From Celeribacter naphthalenivorans (GTDB taxonomy: Bacteria; Pseudomonadota; Alphaproteobacteria; Rhodobacterales; Rhodobacteraceae), in NCBI RefSeq assembly GCF_020524585.1, contig NZ_JAIVLK010000004.1, positions 62,001-126,000 of the forward strand: a stretch of 64,000 bases of DNA. The letters run 5' to 3'. Made by a program: the position numbers and the translations under genes. The notes below the pieces were generated by a model, which was not told the DNA's origin, did not search any database, and saw only the letters and a list, made by a program, of their open reading frames with translations. Of this stretch, positions 18,602-26,100 are shown one piece after another; the first letter of the stretch is position 1; each line of letters begins with the position of its first letter.

Positions 18602-19357
18602 ATGATTGAAAAAATGCAGCTCGGTGGCCGTTGTGCTCTTGTGACCGGCGCAGCGAGCGGGATCGGTCGCGCTTGCGTGGTTGCTTTAGCGAAAGCAGGC
18701 GCCAAAGTCATTGCGACCGATATACACGACAAAGTGCCCAGCTATGACGCGCCGAATGGATCGGTTAGCTATCGTCCGCTCAATGTCACAAGTGTTGATG
18801 CTTGGGGTCAGCTTTGTGCCGACCTTAATGCCTCAAAGCAAACGTTAGACATTTTGGTGAACTCTGCGGGTGTGGGCGGACCAAGAGATCCATCCAAAGA
18901 CAACGTCGTCGACTTGGCGTTGGAGGACTGGAATTTCGTCTGCGAAGTTAACCAGACAGGGGTCATGCTTGGAATGCAGACTATTGCCAGACTTGGATTG
19001 GGACGACACGCAATTTCGATTGTTAATATCTCTTCGGTTTGGGGATTGGTTGGGGGTCAGGATCAGCTTTCCTATCATGCATCCAAGGGGGCAGTCATCA
19101 ATATGACCCGAAACATCGCGGTGACTCACGCTGGAGCAAATTTGAGGGCAAACGTGATCTGCCCTGGGCTGGTCGATACCGAGATGGTGCGCGCTCAACC
19201 TGATGAGATGAACGAAGCCACGCGGCGGGCAACGCCGATGGGACGCGCTGCGGATCCTGACGAGGTGGCTCAGGTTGTTGCTTTTCTAGCGTCCGACGCA
19301 GCGAGTTTTGTTACGGGAGCGGTTCTGGCGGTGGACGGTGGCTACACTGCGCAATAG
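18602..19357 (+). CDS. Short-chain dehydrogenase/reductase (SDR)
   Basis: A 251-residue classical SDR. The cofactor motif TGAASGIG is at about residues 15-22, NSAGVGG replaces NNAG, the catalytic Ser is in NISSVWG and the pair Y158/K162 is in YHASK. CPGLVDTEM and the C-terminal TGAVLAVDGGYTAQ complete the pattern. It oxidises or reduces an alcohol/carbonyl with NAD(P); an acidic residue after the second strand (TDIHD) suggests NAD(H). The substrate is unknown. It is 10 bp upstream of a second SDR, and the pair is likely one operon. Confidence 0.88.
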   Translation: MIEKMQLGGRCALVTGAASGIGRACVVALAKAGAKVIATDIHDKVPSYDAPNGSVSYRPLNVTSVDAWGQLCADLNASKQTLDILVNSAGVGGPRDPSKDNVVDLALEDWNFVCEVNQTGVMLGMQTIARLGLGRHAISIVNISSVWGLVGGQDQLSYHASKGAVINMTRNIAVTHAGANLRANVICPGLVDTEMVRAQPDEMNEATRRATPMGRAADPDEVAQVVAFLASDAASFVTGAVLAVDGGYTAQ

Positions 19358-19367
19358 GGAGAAAACC

Positions 19368-20090
19368 ATGTCTGTCATAGCGACTTATCCATGTTTAAAG
19401 GGGCGCACCGCTTTGGTGACGGGGGCGGGAGGTGGGATCGGTGACGCCATCTGCAAATCGCTTGTTGCGCAAGGTGTAACCGTTTTCGCGAGTGATCGCT
19501 CAAAGCCCCAGGTGGAGGGCTGTAATCTTCTGGAACTAGATGTGACATGTCAAAGCCAGTGGGCTCATGCCATAGAACGGATTTCGACTGAAGCCGGCAA
19601 ACTGAATGTCTTGGTAAACAACGCAGGCATTTATGCGCCTGCCTCACTGGATGCTGAAACAGCCGAGGGGTTTTCCCGGATTATGGACGTTAATCAATTC
19701 GGTACTTTCTGGGGGATGAAAGCTTCTCTTCCGGTGTTGAGTGATGGCGCATCCATCATAAACGTATCATCGATCGGCGGCATGGTCGGCGATGAGGGGT
19801 CGATTGGTTACACAGGTGCAAAATGGAGTGTTCGTGGCATGACACGTTCAGCCGCTCGCGAACTCGCGTCGAGGAGAATACGCGTCAACACTGTCTGCCC
19901 GGGAATTATCGACACGCCTATGTTCTACGAGAACAACCCTGATCAAGCAAAAGAGTTGCTTGCGCGTGTTCCGCTGGGGGTACTCGGTCAATCAGAGGAC
20001 ATAGCAAACGCTATATTGTTTTTGGCGAGCGATCAGTCGAGATATATCACTGGCAGCGATATCCTTGTTGACGGCGGCTATATGTCATGA
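19368..20090 (+). CDS. Short-chain dehydrogenase/reductase (SDR), second of a pair
   Basis: A 240-residue classical SDR. TGAGGGIG near the N-terminus, NNAGIYAP, NVSSIGG and Y148/K152 in YTGAK give the complete catalytic set; CPGIIDTPMF and ITGSDILVDGGYMS close it. The start is the ATG at 19368; a longer frame overlapping the first SDR is rejected. Paired SDRs with such small spacing can act on successive steps or on opposite stereoisomers (inference). Downstream lies IS debris, so this ends the transcript. Confidence 0.88.
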   Translation: MSVIATYPCLKGRTALVTGAGGGIGDAICKSLVAQGVTVFASDRSKPQVEGCNLLELDVTCQSQWAHAIERISTEAGKLNVLVNNAGIYAPASLDAETAEGFSRIMDVNQFGTFWGMKASLPVLSDGASIINVSSIGGMVGDEGSIGYTGAKWSVRGMTRSAARELASRRIRVNTVCPGIIDTPMFYENNPDQAKELLARVPLGVLGQSEDIANAILFLASDQSRYITGSDILVDGGYMS

Positions 20091-20397
20091 GTGTTTTTCG
20101 CAAATTTGCCTTGGTGCGATCTATGAATCTTGAATTCCCGCATGTTCGGAGGCCTGCGATCAACGCAATGTCGGTGTCATCTGATTGAGTGTGAGTTCTG
20201 CTTTGCCACGCACGCAGAAGAATGCGTGCTGCGTTCGTTGATGACGGAGTAGGGATCGTTGTGAAACTGTACCGTACTTTCGACTTCGGGTAGCGATGTA
20301 GACCACCAGTTTCCGCCTGACCTGCCGAAGAAACTGGCGCGAGAGCGTGCGGAGACAAGAATGGAGAACGTGCTGCTTTCAGAGGAGTAGGATATTG
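20091..20397. other. Gap between the SDR pair and IS debris
   Basis: About 300 bp with no supported gene on either strand; the open frames here lack family features. It may hold old remnants, but nothing was recognised. Confidence 0.3.
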
Positions 20398-21182
20398 TCA
20401 AAATGCTTGGGTCGTCTTGGTCAGCCCCACCTGAGTGGTCCGGTTTGAGTGTAAGTGCATAACCGGCCTCGGGTCCATCGGGACGATGGTTTCTGGGGCC
20501 GGCGGGCGGTAGCCCAACGCACTATGCGGTCGTTTCGTGTTGTAGTGTTTCCTCCATTGTTCGATCGGAATCTGGGCTTTCTGTAAACTGTAGAAGATCT
20601 CGCCATTGAGTAGTTCGTCGCGGAACCTGTTATTGAAGCCTTCGCAGTATCCTTTCTCCTAGGGCGACCCGGGTTCGATGTAAGCCGTCTTTGCCCCAAC
20701 CGCGCTGATCCATTCCTGAACCGCTTGAGCGACAAATTCGGGACCGTCGCCCATTAAGCTCGAACCAATGGCGCCTTCATTGGGCAACTCGGAGCGTATG
20801 AACGACGGTACGCCGCGCAGGATGAACAGGTCGCTCAATGCATCAACGACATCTCCCGAGTTCAACCGACGCTTCACCTTAATCGCGAGGCACTCCCGGC
20901 TGTGCTCATCCAAGATGTTCAGCGTACGGAAGACCTTTCCGTCCTCCGACCGGCAATGAACGAAGTCGTAGCTCCAGACATGATTGCGATGCTCAGGTCG
21001 GAGACGGACACAAGATCCGTCATTCAGCCAGAGCCGCCCCTTCTTCGGTTGTTTCTTGGGAACCTTCAGCCCCTCACGCCGCTACAGCCGTTCCACCCGC
21101 TTGTCGTTCACCTCCCAGCCCGCTTCTCTCAGCAGGGCCGCGATGCGACGGTAGCCGTAGCGGCCGTACTGGCGCACAAAAC
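20398..21182 (-). mobile_element. IS3-family (IS407-type) orfB remnant
   Basis: Read on the minus strand this is the back two-thirds of an IS407-like transposase: VRQYGRYGYRRIAALLREAGW, KQPKKGRLWLND, HVWSYDFVHCRSEDGKVFRTL, LDEHSRECLAIKVKRRL, then FRDELLNGEIFYSLQKAQ and HYNTKRPHSALGYRPPAPE. Two Trp codons have become TAG stops (in VERL-stop-R, about 21083, and in PGSP-stop-EKGYC, 20659-20661). A 13-codon insertion at 20749-20787 splits the second DDE motif. The N-terminus is missing and the piece is fused to an IS66 tail. Inactive. Confidence 0.85.
20749..20787 (-). repeat. Hairpin insertion in the IS407-type remnant
   Basis: Thirteen extra codons stand between the usual FIRS and DNGPEF of IS407 transposases (comparison from family knowledge). 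The segment contains the palindrome CCAATG-GCGCCTT-CATTGG at 20765-20783. It is in frame but removes the normal catalytic Asp context. Confidence 0.5.
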
Positions 21183-21340
21183 TGGGCCGTCATCGCATCG
21201 CTGATCGAAACCTGCAAACTCAACGGGATCGAGCCGCATGGCTATCTGACCGGTGTTCTGACTGCCATCGCCCAGGGCACACACAAGCGCACATCAATGA
21301 GTTTCTGCCTTGGAATTGCACTAGCAACGTGTGATCGGCG
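21183..21340 (+). mobile_element. IS66-family TnpC tail remnant
   Basis: The plus strand reads WAVIASLIETCKLNGIEPHG, then YLTGVLTAIAQG and, after a frame change, INEFLPWN. This is the conserved C-terminus of IS66 transposases (family pattern: IASLIETCKLNGVDP...INELLPWNY). Only the last about 45 codons remain. The junction with the IS407-type remnant is at 21182/21183. Confidence 0.8.
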
Positions 21341-21829
21341 CACCGCTTGCGACCTACTCCGGACGAGCAACCGAACTGGCGGTTTTCATGGATATCGACA
21401 CTCCGAAAATTCATCCCCGAGGCAGGTTCTGTTGGCGCAGACGCAAGTTTCGCTGATCTAGGCAGCTTTGAAAAGAGCGCCGGACTGGGCTGAAACAAGG
21501 CAGGACCGCCCGCATCGGCTAAGGTCGCGCCGAGTTTCTGGCCCATTTCCGCTTTTTTGAGCAGCAATGATGAGCCAGAAACCTTCTTTGCTTAAATCGT
21601 GCAAGACCTCCCACTTTCGCTTACGCTGCGCACTTTCAATCGCAACGACAGCGGAGAGCCTTTGGGTGACGTCGACCAGATCTGGATCACGTCAAGATGC
21701 GGGTGCGCGACTTTTGCGGCACACGAAAACAGAGGGCATCAGCTTGTCTTGCCTAACCGCGTCAAGACTCTGCGCTATAAGGACGTTACAAGCGGAAAAC
21801 CCAATTTGCCTTCGCATGCCGGCTTGGTG
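21341..21829. other. IS-derived or unassigned stretch
   Basis: No gene is supported. Around 21568-21600 the plus strand (ATGAGCCAGAAACCTTC onward) resembles the reverse complement of the left end of the 1,558-bp IS (ATGAGCCAGAAATCCTC), so a relative's terminus may lie here. The remaining open frames (for example 21599-21973) have no recognisable domain and overlap the hyuB 3' end. Confidence 0.4.
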
Positions 21830-23500
21830 TCACTCGATGAACCCGGCAGCACGGTCCGAGGCAACGAGATCGGGATCTCGCTGGGCTACATCACCCCAGC
21901 CACCTCCGCCACATCCGGTCAAACGAATGACGTCGCCTTTCCGCATCTTGAGGCCGACGAACTTCGACTTTAGCTTTTCGGATGGTGCGCCATTCGGAAT
22001 GAGTTCGGCAGAAGCAGGCGCGCCGTTTGATCCACCGGCGTACCCCCAAGCGGCGGTTTCTGGACCGGTCTGCTGCAAGTATCCTGAAAGTGTCAGCGTT
22101 GAGCTCAACACTTCGTAATCACGGGTGATGGCAAGGCCACCTCGAAACTTACCATTGCCGCCAGAATTGGGGACAAGCTTTGTCGACAACACGCGGAATG
22201 GGCTCATGGTTTCCATGACTTCAGCCGACAGGATCGCACAATGGCCTCCATGCGTGTCGATTGCGCTAAGCCCGTCTCCACCTCGGTGACCACCCATTCC
22301 TCCGCTAATGATGTCACAGATGACGAAATATGGATGCTCGCCGTCGTAGGTCAGGGCCTCGGCTCGATCATCGACGCCACCCGCGGTAAATGTTGGGAAT
22401 GACACGTGGCATCCGGCCGAAGCGTTCTTGGTTTGCAGGGGGGTCAGAGCCTTTAGAACCGCATCCCCAACAGCTTGTTGGCTGAGGTGACGCACTGATA
22501 CAGCCGCGGGCGAAATCGGGTTTAGAAAACATCCTTCCGGAATGATGATGTTCAGGGGCCGATTGCAGCCTTCATTTTGGTTCACGTCGGGAGAGAAAAT
22601 TACCTTCGCTGCATAAGAAGTCATGCCGATCGCGGACGCGACAGGGCAATTGATGCCATGCTGACGTTGGGCGCTGGTTCCAGTGAAATCGACCGTTAGC
22701 GAATAATCGTCTTCGATTTTTGCGTGAACGACAATTTGCATGGGCTCATCACTTGAGGCGTCATCTTCAATAAGGATTGAAGTTTTGAATTCGCGCCGCT
22801 CCGCATTGGCCAATGCGGCTCGCACATAAGCCTCCCCGTAGTCTTGACTGGCCTCAATCAGCGCTTGAAGCCGCCCAGCACCATAGCGTTCGGCGAGCGC
22901 CTTCATTCGCCGTTCGCCCATCCGGCACCCTGCAATTTGTGCACGCAAGTCGCCTGCGCAAGCCTCAGGATCGCGCACGTTGCGTTTGATCATGGCGAAG
23001 ATAGTTTCGTTTGGTTTGCCTTGATCCATGACCTTTAGCGGTGGGAAGCGTAGGCCTTCTTCGAAGATTTCCACAGCATCTGCTGCCTCAGTTCCCGGCA
23101 CTTTGCCGCCAAGGTCGATATGGTGCGCCACAGTCGAGGCGATGGCGATGATTTCACCTTCGAAGTAGACTGGGCTGAACAGCACGATATCCAGCGTATG
23201 GGTGCAGCCGAAGTACGGATCATTGCAAATGATGACATCACCTTCGTTCCAGTCCGAAAGGGGAATGACATCAAAGATCCGCTTTACTGCGGTCGGCATA
23301 ATTCCAAGCTGAGCTGGGATCGTTTCTGCTTGAGCAATTGTGTTGCCATGCACATCCAAGATGCCGCAGGCATAATCCAACATGTCCCAGATGATCGAAG
23401 AAAAAGCCGAGCGCTTCAGAGCCATGGACATTTCTTCAGCGACGCTTACGGCCTCATATTGAAAAACGTCACGGCTGATCGGGTCGATTTTATCACTCAT
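21830..23500 (-). CDS. hyuB: Hydantoinase B/oxoprolinase family protein
   Basis: A 556-residue HyuB-type subunit. Such proteins pair with HyuA to open five-membered cyclic amides (hydantoins, N-methylhydantoin, 5-oxoproline) with ATP hydrolysis, in the cytoplasm. Family blocks are clear: DPISRDVFQYEAVSVAEEM near the N-terminus, NDPYFGCTHTLDIVLFSPV, VAHHIDLGG, VDFTGTS, and near the end GGMGGHRGGDGLSAIDTH, PNSGGNGKFRGGL and GCGGGGWGD. Length is normal. The start ATG overlaps the hyuA stop (ATGA at 23497-23500), so the two are translationally coupled. The exact ring substrate is unknown. Confidence 0.9.
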   Translation of the reverse strand: MSDKIDPISRDVFQYEAVSVAEEMSMALKRSAFSSIIWDMLDYACGILDVHGNTIAQAETIPAQLGIMPTAVKRIFDVIPLSDWNEGDVIICNDPYFGCTHTLDIVLFSPVYFEGEIIAIASTVAHHIDLGGKVPGTEAADAVEIFEEGLRFPPLKVMDQGKPNETIFAMIKRNVRDPEACAGDLRAQIAGCRMGERRMKALAERYGAGRLQALIEASQDYGEAYVRAALANAERREFKTSILIEDDASSDEPMQIVVHAKIEDDYSLTVDFTGTSAQRQHGINCPVASAIGMTSYAAKVIFSPDVNQNEGCNRPLNIIIPEGCFLNPISPAAVSVRHLSQQAVGDAVLKALTPLQTKNASAGCHVSFPTFTAGGVDDRAEALTYDGEHPYFVICDIISGGMGGHRGGDGLSAIDTHGGHCAILSAEVMETMSPFRVLSTKLVPNSGGNGKFRGGLAITRDYEVLSSTLTLSGYLQQTGPETAAWGYAGGSNGAPASAELIPNGAPSEKLKSKFVGLKMRKGDVIRLTGCGGGGWGDVAQRDPDLVASDRAAGFIE

Positions 23501-25560
23501 TGTGCGGCCTCCTGCATGATCTTCAGACTGCCCTCGGACTCGACGCTGACGAGCTCATCCGGGGCAACCACGATCGTTGAATCAAGTTGGTTGATGATGG
23601 CGGGGCCATGAATTTTGGCGCCGATCGGCAATTTGGCTCGCTCATAGGTCGAAGCCGTCACAAAGCCTTCGCTCGCATCAAACATAACCTGGCGGGTTCC
23701 ATTCGGCACGGGGATGCCCCCTGAGTTAGCCGCAGACGTTGCGAGGTTTGACGGGCGGTCGATTTCGCCCAATGCCTCTACATGTAGTGACACCAATTCG
23801 ACCGGCGTCTCGGGAGCTGAATGACCATGGATGGCCAAATGGTTTTCATGAAAGCGTGCTTTGACGGCTTCTGCGTCCCAGTCGGTCAACCAACCGCTTT
23901 CCAATGGTACCGACAATCTGTGGAACTGCCCGACATATCGCATACCTGCGAGGAAGCGGAACTTTCGCTTTTCTTTAGGGATGCCGTCTCCCTCCAGAAG
24001 CGCGGCTGTGGTTTCGCGAAGTTTCTCGGCCTCCTCCGCGAACGGCGCTGTGCCGCGCGGCCCATCGGCGAGCATGCGGATAGGAGTTTGGGTGGCATGG
24101 CGAATGTCACTCATCAGCAGGCCTTCAGCCGCAAAGACACCGGGGTGAGACGGAGCGATAGTGCCCTGCATCTCCAAGTCTCGCGCCAAGAAGCCAGAGA
24201 ACAGAGGGCCTGCACCGCCGAATGCAATCAGCCAGAAACGCCGCGGGTCAACGCCACGTTCCACGCAAAGGGCGCGAATGCCCTGAGCCATGCTTGCCGT
24301 CGCAATACGAACAATCCCCAAAGCAGCTTCTTCGACGGAAATTCCCATAGTCGACGCGATCTTGTCGTTGATTGCCTTTCTCGCAGCATCCATGTTCAGC
24401 TTAATTCGGCCGCCGAGATAGGTGTCCGGGTCGAGCATACCAAGCACGACAGCCGCGTCCGTAACAGTCGGCTCATCACCGCCGTTGGGATAGCAGGCCG
24501 GGCCTGGAACAGATCCTGCGCTGTCTGGACCAACGCGCAGCGCGCCCCCCATATCGATCCAACCAATCGAACCGCCGCCTGCGGAAATTGTCTCCACATC
24601 CAGAGCAGGGAGCCGCAGGGGGTGGCCGCTAACCGAGCGCTCGTCGATTACGCGTGCTTCCCCGTCCACAATGGCCGAGAAATCCGCTGAGGTGCCGCCC
24701 ATGTCAAAGGTGATCGCATCCTTGATATTCAGTTGGCCGATCAGCTGCGCAGCCGCCACGACTCCGCCCGCGGGACCGGATAGAAGCGTGTGAGCTGGGT
24801 TATCTCGACTGGCGTGTGGCGTGCCAACGCCCCCATCGCTGCGCATAATCTGCAATGAGGCTTTTAGCCCGACCTTTTCCAGCGTTTCTTCAAGCTGGCT
24901 GATGTAGCCGTTAACGATTGGGCCAACGTACGCAGCAATAGACGTGGTATTGGCGCGCGGCCATTCTTCGATCTGCGGATTGACCACGTGCGATACGTAG
25001 ACAGGGATGTTGGGCATTTCTTGTTTTAGTCGTTCCGCGACTAGTTTTTCGTGTTCATGATTTAGGTGCGCAAAAGTGAGACAGACTGCGATAGCAGCTG
25101 GGTCGGCCTTTTTGAGATCCTCTACCAGTCGATCGATTTCAGCTTCCTCAAGTGGAACCAGCACATTACCGAAACTGTCGACGCGTTCGTCGATCTCAAA
25201 TACCCGGTTCCGAGGGATGACTGGATCGCGGCGGTTGGTTGTCACCGAATAGAGTTTCGGGCGCAGCTGATTTCGAACCTCAAGCACGTCGCGGAAGCCT
25301 TTGGTCGTCACCAGCGCCGCCTTGGCGCCCGTGCCCATCAACAACGCATTGGTCGAAACGGTAAATCCGTGCACGAACAAGTCGATATCGCCAGCGTCGA
25401 GGCCAGCCTGCTCCAATATCTGTTTGATGCCGTCCCCAATCGGTTCCGCCGTGCCTCTACGGCCAGAGGGCACCTTGTCTACGTAGTGTCGCCCAGTGGT
25501 TCCGTCGTAGAGCACGAGGTCGGTAAACGTACCTCCAACATCTGCTGCAAGATACTTCAT
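23497..25560 (-). CDS. hyuA: Hydantoinase A/oxoprolinase family protein
   Basis: A 687-residue ATP-binding partner of HyuB. The actin-like ATPase fold opens with AADVGGTFTDLVLYDG (phosphate loop 1), followed by FVHGFTVSTNALLMGTGAKAA, TTKGFRDVLEVRNQLRP, LLSGPAGGVVAAAQL and FDMGGTSADFSAIVDGEA (phosphate 2), with IAFGGAGPLFSGFLARDL further on. These are standard for the family, whose products ring-open hydantoin-type amides. The ATG at 25560 starts the operon hyuA-hyuB; upstream is a 450-bp gap. The operon points away from the MalT-like regulator gene at 26101, whose terminator lies between. Confidence 0.9.
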   Translation of the reverse strand: MKYLAADVGGTFTDLVLYDGTTGRHYVDKVPSGRRGTAEPIGDGIKQILEQAGLDAGDIDLFVHGFTVSTNALLMGTGAKAALVTTKGFRDVLEVRNQLRPKLYSVTTNRRDPVIPRNRVFEIDERVDSFGNVLVPLEEAEIDRLVEDLKKADPAAIAVCLTFAHLNHEHEKLVAERLKQEMPNIPVYVSHVVNPQIEEWPRANTTSIAAYVGPIVNGYISQLEETLEKVGLKASLQIMRSDGGVGTPHASRDNPAHTLLSGPAGGVVAAAQLIGQLNIKDAITFDMGGTSADFSAIVDGEARVIDERSVSGHPLRLPALDVETISAGGGSIGWIDMGGALRVGPDSAGSVPGPACYPNGGDEPTVTDAAVVLGMLDPDTYLGGRIKLNMDAARKAINDKIASTMGISVEEAALGIVRIATASMAQGIRALCVERGVDPRRFWLIAFGGAGPLFSGFLARDLEMQGTIAPSHPGVFAAEGLLMSDIRHATQTPIRMLADGPRGTAPFAEEAEKLRETTAALLEGDGIPKEKRKFRFLAGMRYVGQFHRLSVPLESGWLTDWDAEAVKARFHENHLAIHGHSAPETPVELVSLHVEALGEIDRPSNLATSAANSGGIPVPNGTRQVMFDASEGFVTASTYERAKLPIGAKIHGPAIINQLDSTIVVAPDELVSVESEGSLKIMQEAAQ

Positions 25561-26016
25561 TTGTTATTCCTCATTTCTTCCTTCTTTCCCGGAGCCACTT
25601 GGCACCGTTTTTGTGGTCAAGGCGCTTGGCTATTCGGTAAGCAACTCTCGAACTTCTGGTTTGATTTTTTGGGTAGGGTGGGCTGCGCTCTGCCTAATTG
25701 CCGGGACTTCATAATTGGTTTGCGCAAAGCGTGATTTTGGAGGCGCCACATTCTGGCAAAGCGGCACATCGCCGGCCGGGCGATCTACTTCGGCGACGAC
25801 GGTGAAATAGGGTGCGAGGCGGAGGGGCAGACGTCTGGTATACTGGCAGATATCGCGCGATTTGCGATTAGTCTGAGGCACAGCCTCGGACACGCTTAGC
25901 CTTACGCACTCGCTTGGCTTAGAGAACGTGTCAGCGGATCCGGCAATGTTCCCGAATAAAGCGTCATCGCAATAAAAGGCTGTTGATGAATTCCTCATCG
26001 ATAATGATCCCCCTTG
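25561..26016. promoter_or_regulatory. hyuAB leader region, no clear gene
   Basis: About 450 bp upstream of hyuA. A 122-codon minus-strand frame (25630-25998) ends just before hyuA but shows no domain, no signal sequence and no Shine-Dalgarno, so it is not called. The region should hold the hyuAB promoter. The T-rich tract next to the hyuA start lacks an obvious ribosome-binding site. Confidence 0.35.
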
Positions 26017-26017
26017 G

Positions 26018-26067
26018 CTTAAATTAAAACCTATGGGAGGTCCTCATGGTTAGCCCCACCCCATAGG
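26018..26067 (-). terminator. Terminator of the MalT-like regulator
   Basis: On the minus strand CCTATGGG pairs with CCCATAGG (8 bp), then TTTTAATTTAAG follows, about 35 bases after the stop codon of the LuxR-type gene. Confidence 0.65.
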
Positions 26068-26100
26068 GTAGGCTGAGGTAGCAAGCGAAAAAAAGGCTGC

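Noticed and set aside
25630-25998. A 122-codon minus-strand gene upstream of hyuA
   Set aside because: No ribosome-binding site, no domain and unlike codon use; treated as gap.
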